Below, piece by piece: positions 1-5,529 of a DNA stretch of 7,610 nt. The DNA lies in NCBI GenBank assembly GCA_019242065.1, contig JAFAWJ010000813.1:1-7610 (forward strand), given 5' to 3'. Origin of the DNA: Chloroflexota bacterium. Its GTDB lineage: Bacteria > Chloroflexota > UBA6077 > CF-72. The notes under the pieces are model-generated. The model worked only from the letters and a program-made list of their open reading frames with translations. It was not told where the DNA came from and searched no databases. Position 1 is the stretch's first letter; each line of letters starts with the position of its first letter. Both the position numbers and the translations under genes were made by a program.

Positions 1-343
1 GTCAACGACCCGCGGGCGCTATCGATGCTTCGCCGGCCGACCCGCAGGGACTCTTCAGTTGGGATACTCGCTGAAGGTGGACGACCTTCAGTACTTCTCG
101 ACCCAGTTCTTCCTCGTGCCGTCAACCGGCTCCACCTACGCCAACGCGATGATGGCCGTGGCCCGGAAGCGCTCGGTCGGCGACGGCTTCCACGAGGACA
201 TCACCATTTCGAACTATGGGCCAGAAGAGATCACCCTCCAGGTCCGGCTGGATGCCGCCTGTGACTTCGCCGACCTGTTCGAGGTCCAAGACGCCCTTCC
301 CAAGAAGGGGGAGCCGTCAGCCCTCAGGCTACTGGACAGGTGA
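1..343 (+). pseudogene. Glycogen debranching enzyme N-terminal domain, truncated relic
   Basis: The reading frame ending at the TGA 341-343 encodes a clear stretch of the N-terminal (GDE_N_bis-type) domain of amylo-alpha-1,6-glucosidase-like proteins: VDDLQYFSTQFFLVP, then YANAMMAVARKRSVGDGFHED, ITISNYGPEEITLQVRL, and the hallmark DFADLFEVQDALPKKG. Intact family members run to roughly 600-700 residues and carry a catalytic (alpha/alpha)6 domain after this one. Here the similarity stops after KKGE, nine unrelated residues follow, and the frame ends, so no catalytic domain is present. At the left edge, frame 1 reads VNDPRALS (bases 1-24), which fits the family's DTRxLS motif, while frame 2 carries RYRCFAGRP and everything downstream. 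A one-base frameshift near base 24 is therefore likely. The gene continues off the left edge, so its true start is unseen. Family assignment is firm; loss of function is inferred from the truncation. Confidence 0.75.
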
Positions 344-431
344 ACGGATCCATCTGATTGGTGATTTCCCCGATGCTTTGTGAGTGGATCAGGTCCAACC
401 TGACGAGGACATCTAGCACAGAGGTGTGGCA
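344..431. other. Short intergenic stretch, no feature seen
   Basis: This gap separates the debranching-enzyme relic from the small membrane protein gene. No continuation of the debranching enzyme is visible in any frame. The only recognisable element is GAGG at 421-424, a Shine-Dalgarno for the ATG at 432. Confidence 0.5.
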
Positions 432-713
432 ATGGGCTTCCTTGACTGGATCCTGTCTTCGACGCTGTTCGTCCTGTCCATAGGGTGCCTGTTCACCGCG
501 TGCTTGCTGACGTTCCGCAAGGTCCACATTATTCCTGCACTCGTTGGCATCGTCTTGCGCTACTCATGGCTCATCGGCGCACTGCTGCCTACCCGAAGCG
601 GATCGCGTTACCAAACTGAGCAGCGGTCCGCACTCGCCCTCTGCGTGACCTTCGTACGTGGGAATCACCCCACCCGGGCTGCACACCGCTTTGGCGTACA
701 ACTAGCCAGGTGA
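432..713 (+). CDS. Small two-helix integral membrane protein
   Basis: The ATG at 432 has GAGG at 421-424 seven bases upstream, a better fit than the in-frame GTG at 426. The product is 93 residues. Residues about 5-25 (DWILSSTLFVLSIGCLFTAC) form one hydrophobic helix. A short basic turn (FRKVH) follows, then a second helix (IIPALVGIVLRYSWLIGALLP, about 33-53) ending in TRSGSRY. The pattern of two helices closing with WLIGALLP and a Pro/Gly/Ser/Arg-rich tail resembles small uncharacterised membrane proteins I associate with high-GC Gram-positives and Chloroflexota; I cannot name a family. The last 35 or so residues have an unstructured, Arg-rich composition unlike the rest, so the natural C-terminus may have been changed by a frameshift. 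It may not be linked functionally to the cluster that starts 34 bp downstream. Function unknown. Confidence 0.6.
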   Translation: MGFLDWILSSTLFVLSIGCLFTACLLTFRKVHIIPALVGIVLRYSWLIGALLPTRSGSRYQTEQRSALALCVTFVRGNHPTRAAHRFGVQLAR

Positions 714-733
714 AGCGATCTGCTCGTGTACAG

Positions 734-743
734 AGAGGGGGAG
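734..743 (+). promoter_or_regulatory. Ribosome binding site of HMA_2-like gene A
   Basis: The purine run AGAGGGGGAG lies four bases before the ATG at 748. It fixes that start against later Met codons such as residue 47. Confidence 0.6.
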
Positions 744-747
744 CGTA

Positions 748-1503
748 ATGCCCAACGAGTCTGAAACCAGTGCGGGAAACGGAAGCCCGAACCAGCCGAA
801 CGCCGCTACTCGACATACCAGATCGACAGCGCGGTCGGCGACGACGGTGACGACGGACCCTGCGTCCGACCCGGCCTCTGACGCCATGCGCGAGCACTCA
901 GGCGGGCACCACAAGACGCATGCACAAATAGCTAGCCACACGCCGGGCCGCCTTCGCGTCCGCGTCCATCCTTCGCACCGTGATCCGGATGCCTTGCAGG
1001 AGGTCGCCTCACGGCTCGAGGATCAGCCAGGCATCCAGCACGTCGATGTCAATGCCAACACCGGCAGTGTCCTGGTCCACTACGACCGCGAGACGCACGA
1101 GAAAGACGAGGTCGTCGGCTGCCTCGAGGACGTAGGACTGCTTCTCGGCAGCATTCTGGAGGCTGGCGGGGAAGAGATCCCCGACCTCGAGGGTAGTGAA
1201 AGCGAAAGCGGCAGCGGCAGCAGTCACAGCACGACGGCAGCAGGGGTGGTCGACACGGTGAACGACCTCGACCGACGCCTGTCCGAACTGACGGGCCGCA
1301 AGGTTGACCTCAGGCTTCTTTTTCCCGTGGCACTGGGCGCTATCGGCGTGCGCGCGGCGATCACCAACGGGATCGGCTTTGCCGAAGTGCCCGCCTACAT
1401 TTTGATCTGGTATGCGTTCGATGCTTTCTGGAAGTTTCATCAGCGGCCACACGCCGGGACCGCCGGTGGAAATGGATCGAGCAACTCGACCCCAAGCGGG
1501 TAA
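748..1503 (+). CDS. HMA_2-like domain protein with C-terminal membrane hairpin (copy A)
   Basis: The product has 251 residues. Residues 1-58 are low-complexity Ser/Thr/Asn/Ala/Asp, including a DPASDPASD repeat, and are probably disordered. Residues about 60-130 form a ferredoxin-like heavy-metal-associated type 2 (HMA_2-like) domain: HTPGRLRVRV (64-73) is the family's GRxRxR first strand, and NTGSVLVHYD (104-113) is the fourth strand. There is no CxxC, so classical soft-metal binding is not expected. A Ser/Gly/Glu linker (about 149-160) follows, then a helix VVDTVNDLDRRLSELTGRKVD and two hydrophobic segments, LLFPVALGAIGV (190-201) and VPAYILIWYAFDAFWKFH (214-231). It is paralogous to the gene at 4939-5529; the pattern VPAY-x3-WYAFD-[AS]-FWKFH is shared. 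The same GRxRxR domain is the N-terminus of the P-type ATPase in this window. The likely role is a membrane-anchored accessory or scaffold of that pump; the biochemical role is unknown. Confidence 0.82.
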   Translation: MPNESETSAGNGSPNQPNAATRHTRSTARSATTVTTDPASDPASDAMREHSGGHHKTHAQIASHTPGRLRVRVHPSHRDPDALQEVASRLEDQPGIQHVDVNANTGSVLVHYDRETHEKDEVVGCLEDVGLLLGSILEAGGEEIPDLEGSESESGSGSSHSTTAAGVVDTVNDLDRRLSELTGRKVDLRLLFPVALGAIGVRAAITNGIGFAEVPAYILIWYAFDAFWKFHQRPHAGTAGGNGSSNSTPSG

Positions 1504-1524
1504 CTGCTTGACAGCGTGAACGAC

Positions 1525-1569
1525 GAGTGGGGCTGCCGCGAGGCGCACCACCTGGATTGCAGCCCCAAC
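1525..1569 (+). terminator. Inverted repeat after HMA_2-like gene A, possible terminator or attenuator hairpin
   Basis: TGGGGCTGC at 1528-1536 is perfectly complementary to GCAGCCCCA at 1559-1567, a 9-bp GC-rich stem with a 22-nt loop, beginning 24 bp after the stop codon at 1503. No T-run follows, so it is not a textbook intrinsic terminator. It could be an attenuator or an mRNA-stabilising hairpin. The reverse complement forms the same structure. Confidence 0.35.
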
Positions 1570-1658
1570 CATGTTAATAGTCGTGGAAGAGTACTTGGAC
1601 TGCTTACGTCCACGCTTTTCACTGGTTATGCTGGCGGGGACAGCATATTCACAGCCGT

Positions 1659-2177
1659 ATGCCGAGCTCCTCCAGGAACGCGCTGACGTCTATCCGCAGC
1701 CGTGCGACGTACACGGCAGCGGAACGGGAGTTTTCGCAGCACCTGCAGGCGTGTCTGGCTGATATCTTGAGCGGTCAGCGCCGGTGCTTGCCGCTGTTGC
1801 GCAAGTATCCAGCTGACCCCAAGCGTATCGCCGTGATTCCTACGCGAGGCGAGCTGCCTCCCTGCGGAGTGAATATTGTTCGTCTCGAACAGTTGACGTG
1901 GGAAGCAGTGCGGTTTCTCCAGGTCGGTCGCGCCGGGGGACCCATCGCGCAGGCTTCAGCCGGAGACGGCGGTATGCTCGAGGTGCAGACGTTTGCCACG
2001 CGCGTTCCGTACCTCGTCGTGGAGCGTACAGATCATTACCCACGCGCGGCGCCCGAGCCGGACGCGATCACCTGGTCGATACGTCGACTCGACAGCCCCG
2101 GACCACAGCAGGCGTGGCTAAACACCGCCATCGATCTGCTGAGGGTCGCCGTTGGGCTCGCGGAGCTGGCGCTCTGA
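1659..2177 (+). CDS. Hypothetical protein, unrecognised, possibly frameshifted at its 5' end
   Basis: The frame from the first available in-frame start (ATG 1659) gives 172 residues with codon use typical of the window. I recognise no domain. The visible parts are a helical N-terminal third (TYTAAEREFSQHLQACLADI), a mixed alpha/beta middle with VNIVRLEQLTWEAVRFLQVG and MLEVQTFATRVPYLVVERTDHY, and a C-terminal helix (AWLNTAIDLLRVAVGLAELAL). It is probably soluble. No ribosome binding site precedes ATG 1659. The overlapping frame 1571-1762 also reads protein-like (AYSQPYAELLQERADVYPQP), so the original start may be ATG 1571 with a frameshift around 1690-1720. The gene ends 11 bp from the convergent ATPase stop. 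It lies inside the cluster, but nothing in its sequence gives a function. Confidence 0.6.
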   Translation: MPSSSRNALTSIRSRATYTAAEREFSQHLQACLADILSGQRRCLPLLRKYPADPKRIAVIPTRGELPPCGVNIVRLEQLTWEAVRFLQVGRAGGPIAQASAGDGGMLEVQTFATRVPYLVVERTDHYPRAAPEPDAITWSIRRLDSPGPQQAWLNTAIDLLRVAVGLAELAL

Positions 2178-2208
2178 GCCTGAAGGCTTCAACGCGCTGT
2201 CAACAGCG
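2176..2208. terminator. Convergent gene ends with two small hairpins, weak candidate bidirectional terminator
   Basis: The plus-strand hypothetical gene stops at 2177 and the minus-strand ATPase stops at 2189. Two small inverted repeats lie here: AGCC-TGAA-GGCT (2177-2188) and CGCTG-TCAACA-type pairing at 2195-2208 (CGCTGT/ACAGCG). The second falls within the last codons of the ATPase. Stems are only 4-6 bp and no T-tract is present, so termination activity is speculative. Confidence 0.22.
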
Positions 2209-4342
2209 GTCGAAGCCCGTTCAATGCCGCCGCCACGCTGGAGCCGTTATTGATGGCCGTTGCCGCAACCGGTCCCAGTAGCCCGAGAGTGGCGAGTGCC
2301 ATGCCGGCCGCGTTTGGAACTGCCACAATGGCCAGGTTCTGGCGGATGAGGCGGAGCGACTCGCGCGCTAGATCAATCGCGTCGGGAAGTCCATGCAAGT
2401 CACCATGCAGCACGATGTCGGCCGTTTCACGCGCGACATCGCTGGCGGTCTCGAGTGAAATTGCCACGTCCGCGTATGCGAGTGCCGGCGAATCGTTGAT
2501 GCCATCGCCCACCACGGCCACTTTCCGTCCGGCAGCCTTCAATTCTGAAACCAGCTCCGCCTTGCGCTCTGGAAAGGCGTCGGCTTCGACCCGCTCGATG
2601 CCGAGCTCGCGCGCGACCGACCTCGCCACGCGCGCGTTATCCCCCGTCAGCATGACCAGCTCGGTGAGGCCGCGTCCTCGCAATCGTTCCAGAACCGCAC
2701 GTGCCTCCGGTCGGGGCGTGTCGGTATAGCACACGGCGCCAATGAGCTCGTGGTCGCGCGCCACGAATGCAGTCGATGCGCCACGATCGCCCGCGGCGTT
2801 CGCGAAGGCCAGCGCGGCTGGCGAAAGGGTAACTCCGTGCCGCCTGAGAAACAGGGTGCTGCCAACCAGCGTTTCGCGGCCCTCGACGTCGCTGCGGACC
2901 CCCAGTCCCACGGCGAAATGCGAGTCACCCCTCTCGGGAATGGGGATGGCCTCCGCTTCGGCGGCCCGTACAATCGCCTGTGCCGCGGGATGGGTGAGCC
3001 GCCGCTCCACCGATGCCGCGAGCGCGAGGATGTCGGCGCGTCCCAGCCCAGTGGCAAACGCGCGCACGTCCGTGACACGCGGCGCGCCACTGGTGAGAGT
3101 CCCGGTTTTATCGAAGACCAGCGTGTCGACCACCGCAAGCTGCTCCAGCGCCCGTCCGCCTTTGACGAGAATGTCACGATGAACGCCCGCGGTCATGGAT
3201 GCCAGTACGGTCGTCGGGGCGGAGACGCGGATGCCGGTGACGAAATCGATGATCAACACGGACACGGCGCGCTGAATGTCTCCCGTCGCTATCAGGAGTC
3301 CGCCGGCCAGGGCAAAAGTCGGCAAGACGAGCCGATCCGCAAACAGCCGCGCATGATTGGCCAGTCGGGTGTCGTGCATTGGCGCATCTTCGAGGAGTCT
3401 CACGATCCGACTCGCGCGGGTCCTGGCGCCGACCTGCTCGACCCGTACATACAACTTGCCGTCGAGCACGACGGTGGACGCGTAGACAGGCATGCCGGAC
3501 ACTTTGAGCACTGGAGTCGATTCACCCGTCAGTGTCTTCTGATCCACGGTCGCGCGGCCACGCATGGCCAGCCCATCGGCAACGACCAGCTCGCCGGGAT
3601 ACACGACAATCACATCGCCGGGTACCAGCGCGTCGGCAGGTACGCGCTCCTTTCGGCTCCCACGCAGGACCCAGGCAGATTGCCCGCTGGCCGCAAGGAG
3701 TGTGCTCAGCGCCCCATGCGAGCGTCGCGCCGTCAGACCGCGGATGTATTCACCACCTGCGATCAGCGATGCTGACAAGGCGGCCGCCACAAAGCCGCCC
3801 TGGGCTGCCAGTACACTGATCGCCACGGCGTCGAGCGCATCGGCAGAGAGCTTATGTTCATCCCGAATGCCTGCGAGTGCTCGCCCAAAAACGGGTACAG
3901 CACTTGCCGCCAGGAGTCCGCCAGTGAGGAGGGCCGGAGCGCCCAGGACGCCCAGCCCCAGAGCCAGAACGCCACATACCAGTGAGGTCCGATCCGGTTC
4001 ATTGGCGCCTCGGGCTCGAACTGGTTCGAGCGGAACTCCTCCCCGTACGCTCGTCAGAATCGCACTGGTGGTGGTGGCTTCAGGATCAAAGGCCACGATC
4101 AGCGCCGCACAGGCCGAATTAGCGCGAGCCTCGACGACGCCGGGTTGACGTTGTACGAAGTCGACCAGACGGTCGCCCAATGACGCGTCGTACTTGACAG
4201 CTGGAACGCGAAGGCGCACGCGACCAGCGATCGCGTGCACGACCTCGGCCTCCAGAGGCAATGACCGTACGTTCGGCTGGCGGGGCGTCCCGATGCGCGG
4301 CGGCGCGCGTAGCGCACTGGCCGCCGCGACAACGGCGCTCAC
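2189..4342 (-). CDS. P-type (P1B-6-like) cation-transporting ATPase with N-terminal HMA_2-like domain
   Basis: The product is a 717-residue pump with every catalytic element of a P-type ATPase: actuator TGES (272-275), phosphorylation site DKTGT (411-415), HP locus (451-452), TGDN (566-569) and hinge GDGINDSPA (612-620). Residues about 33-100 form a GRxRxR domain (HAIAGRVRLRV, 36-46) without CxxC. Membrane segments are visible at about 119-152, 167-200, 338-386 and 668-712. The helix before the P-domain, where copper and zinc pumps have CPC, reads IIDFVTGIRVSAPTTVL (364-380). The arrangement matches P1B-6-like pumps (DYSCALRLATP as I recall it), but the Cys is replaced and VTG occupies the SCA position. 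The last helix has INNGSS instead of the usual His-containing pattern. The GTG start at 4342 overlaps the stop of the upstream DUF5132-like gene by 4 nt, so translation is probably coupled. The ion is unknown; a first-row transition metal such as iron or manganese is an inference from the subfamily. Confidence 0.9.
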   Translation of the reverse strand: MSAVVAAASALRAPPRIGTPRQPNVRSLPLEAEVVHAIAGRVRLRVPAVKYDASLGDRLVDFVQRQPGVVEARANSACAALIVAFDPEATTTSAILTSVRGGVPLEPVRARGANEPDRTSLVCGVLALGLGVLGAPALLTGGLLAASAVPVFGRALAGIRDEHKLSADALDAVAISVLAAQGGFVAAALSASLIAGGEYIRGLTARRSHGALSTLLAASGQSAWVLRGSRKERVPADALVPGDVIVVYPGELVVADGLAMRGRATVDQKTLTGESTPVLKVSGMPVYASTVVLDGKLYVRVEQVGARTRASRIVRLLEDAPMHDTRLANHARLFADRLVLPTFALAGGLLIATGDIQRAVSVLIIDFVTGIRVSAPTTVLASMTAGVHRDILVKGGRALEQLAVVDTLVFDKTGTLTSGAPRVTDVRAFATGLGRADILALAASVERRLTHPAAQAIVRAAEAEAIPIPERGDSHFAVGLGVRSDVEGRETLVGSTLFLRRHGVTLSPAALAFANAAGDRGASTAFVARDHELIGAVCYTDTPRPEARAVLERLRGRGLTELVMLTGDNARVARSVARELGIERVEADAFPERKAELVSELKAAGRKVAVVGDGINDSPALAYADVAISLETASDVARETADIVLHGDLHGLPDAIDLARESLRLIRQNLAIVAVPNAAGMALATLGLLGPVAATAINNGSSVAAALNGLRPLLTAR

Positions 4343-4614
4343 CTGGCGGTCGGCGTTTCGGACGTGGATGTCGCGCGGCCCTCTGCGTTCAATTCAGCTC
4401 GGGCCTCGTGATACGTGTCCTCCAGATTCTCTCGCGCCTCAGCCGAGACATCGCGCAGCCAGTCGCCAATCGAGATGGCCCCTTTCACCGTGCCCTTGGC
4501 CACGGGACGAACACCCTGGCTGACTGCTTGCACCGCCGCGAGAGCCAGCCCGAAACCAACACCCCAGATGGCTCCGCCGGTCACAGCATCGACGAACTCT
4601 TCCATATTCGTCAT
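4339..4614 (-). CDS. DUF5132-like small membrane protein (copy 1)
   Basis: The ATG at 4614 gives 91 residues. The second Met (4605) aligns with the starts of both paralogues in this window and may be the real one; neither has a clear ribosome binding site. Counting from Met 4605, residues 7-30 (AVTGGAIWGVGFGLALAAVQAV) form one Gly/Ala-rich membrane helix. A basic turn follows (GVRPVAKGTVKGA), then an amphipathic, acidic helix (DWLRDVSAEARENLEDTYHEARAEL). This architecture fits the short DUF5132-type proteins found beside HMA_2-carrying P-type ATPases. It is closely related to the divergently transcribed gene at 4690, with shared G-A-[IL]-WGVG and G-x2-KG positions. Its stop overlaps the ATPase start (GTGA), so the two are probably made together. 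It could be a pump subunit or a membrane-shaping component; no activity is known. Confidence 0.75.
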   Translation of the reverse strand: MTNMEEFVDAVTGGAIWGVGFGLALAAVQAVSQGVRPVAKGTVKGAISIGDWLRDVSAEARENLEDTYHEARAELNAEGRATSTSETPTAR

Positions 4615-4689
4615 GCTAGCGTGCCCAGTCGGCCGTGCCAGAGTGTTAACATAAGGATTTGCGCGACGAGGCAAAGGCGGTGATTGGCC
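4615..4689. promoter_or_regulatory. Divergent promoter region between the two operons
   Basis: These 75 bp separate the head-to-head DUF5132-like genes and contain the locally AT-richest stretch (GTGTTAACATAAGGATTT, 4643-4660), including the palindrome GTTAAC (4645-4650). On the minus strand, TATGTT (complement of 4648-4653) could be a -10 box with TTGCCT (complement of 4669-4674) as -35, although the 15-bp spacing is short. On the plus strand, TAACAT (4647-4652) is a possible -10 with no recognisable -35. The candidate boxes overlap, so one regulator could control both directions. The assignment is by eye only. Confidence 0.4.
4674..4684 (+). promoter_or_regulatory. Strong Shine-Dalgarno of DUF5132-like copy 2
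   Basis: AAGGCGGTGAT differs at one base from the ideal complement of the 16S rRNA 3' end (AAGGAGGTGAT). It ends five bases before ATG 4690 and overlaps the in-frame TTG at 4684, so it selects 4690 as the start. It is the strongest ribosome binding site in the window, consistent with high expression of this operon. Confidence 0.7.
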
Positions 4690-4938
4690 ATGTTTGAGGA
4701 TGCTTTGGGACGGCTGGTAGCCGGTGCTCTGTGGGGCGTGGGAGCGGGCGTGGTGATCGCCGTCACCCGCGGTGGCGGCGAAGGTGTGCGCGATATTGCG
4801 CGCGGCGCAATCAAGGGTTATCTGGCCGTCGCCGACCGCGTGCAAGAAGCCAGCGCCGAAATGCGCGAAGGGTTTGAGGACCTGGCCGCCGAGGCGCGCG
4901 CCGAACGGGCCGCGGGTTCGGATCAAAGTGCCGACTGA
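4690..4938 (+). CDS. DUF5132-like small membrane protein (copy 2)
   Basis: The product has 82 residues and is the first gene of the plus-strand operon. Residues about 8-26 (RLVAGALWGVGAGVVIAVT) form a Gly-rich membrane helix. The turn GEGVRDIARGAIKGY follows, then a charged amphipathic helix (DRVQEASAEMREGFEDLAAEARAERAA, about 49-75) that may be coiled coil or lie on the membrane surface. It is a sister of the minus-strand gene that starts 75 bp away: both have GALWGVG/GAIWGVG, the G-x2-KG turn, SAE-x-RE-x2-ED and a closing EARAE. The pair therefore looks like an inverted duplication. The TGA stop directly abuts the ATG of the next gene (TGAATG), implying translational coupling with HMA_2-like copy B. 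The gene products are probably membrane partners of the ATPase or HMA_2-like proteins. Function not established. Confidence 0.8.
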   Translation: MFEDALGRLVAGALWGVGAGVVIAVTRGGGEGVRDIARGAIKGYLAVADRVQEASAEMREGFEDLAAEARAERAAGSDQSAD

Positions 4939-5529
4939 ATGACGGTGGTCGATGCAGCCGTCGAGCAGCCAGCCCCGAGTGCCACGTGCGCGAACGCGCG
5001 CGTTGTCAGCACAACCCCGGGTCGACTGCGCCTGCGCGTCCACCAACCGCGGCGGCATCGGCAATTGCTGCAGACCCTCCAGGAGCGCCTGACAGACACC
5101 GACGGCACTTCCGGCGTCGAGGTCAACATGCACACCGGGAGTGTGCTGGTGACCTATGATGCGCGGACACAGAGTCTTGCTGGAGTGTTGGCAGTCCTGG
5201 ATGAGCTGGGGGTCAGGGCCTCCGATGCGGCGCGAGACAGCCAGCCGGACGTGCACCAGGTGGATAGCTCGGGTCACAGTCGCGCCTCGGAGCGTATCGT
5301 CGATGCCGTTTCTGATCTTGATCGGCAGCTTGCCGTACTCAGCGGCCACCGCGCCGATTTGAAACTCCTGTTTCCGCTGACGCTTGGCGCGCTGGGCGTG
5401 TGGAAGCTCGCTCGCCGTGGCATGGGCCTGAGCGACGTGCCCGCGTATGTCGTCCTCTGGTACGCCTTCGACTCCTTCTGGAAGTTCCATCGCCAACCCG
5501 CCCGTCCAACGGAGCACGGTGCAGACTGA
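4939..5529 (+). CDS. HMA_2-like domain protein with C-terminal membrane hairpin (copy B)
   Basis: The product has 196 residues. The start ATG immediately follows the previous stop, with no separate ribosome binding site, so coupling is likely. Residues about 20-95 form the GRxRxR domain: VVSTTPGRLRLRV (22-34) and MHTGSVLVTYD (64-74), with GR at 28-29. The only Cys is residue 17, so no CxxC metal site exists. After a linker (about 96-115), the helix RIVDAVSDLDRQLAVLSGHR precedes two hydrophobic segments, LKLLFPLTLGALGVWKLA (141-158) and VPAYVVLWYAFDSFWKFH (167-184). This is the same plan as the gene at 748-1503, minus the long disordered N-terminus. The membrane segments lie at the very C-terminus with a 12-residue tail. 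The frame overlaps the start of the ArsA/GET3-like gene by 11 nt. The protein is probably a membrane-anchored partner of the pump; biochemical role unknown. Confidence 0.85.
   Translation: MTVVDAAVEQPAPSATCANARVVSTTPGRLRLRVHQPRRHRQLLQTLQERLTDTDGTSGVEVNMHTGSVLVTYDARTQSLAGVLAVLDELGVRASDAARDSQPDVHQVDSSGHSRASERIVDAVSDLDRQLAVLSGHRADLKLLFPLTLGALGVWKLARRGMGLSDVPAYVVLWYAFDSFWKFHRQPARPTEHGAD

Noticed and set aside
25..264. A 79-codon frame inside the debranching-enzyme relic
   Set aside because: Beyond its first residues, which may belong to the relic before a frameshift, it is Arg-rich and out of frame with the conserved GDE motifs.
1200..1240. GGCAGC-type short tandem repeat
   Set aside because: Only a few imperfect units encode the Ser/Gly linker of HMA_2-like copy A; this looks like codon-level low complexity, not a functional repeat.
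2750..3775. A 341-codon open frame on the plus strand
   Set aside because: It lies wholly antisense to the P-type ATPase, whose catalytic motifs are all intact. Its Arg/Gly/His-rich translation has no recognisable domain.
2189..4342. Copper or zinc efflux ATPase (CopA/ZntA type)
   Set aside because: There is no CPC in the membrane, no CxxC in the N-terminal domain, and no copper chaperone or metal regulator gene nearby.
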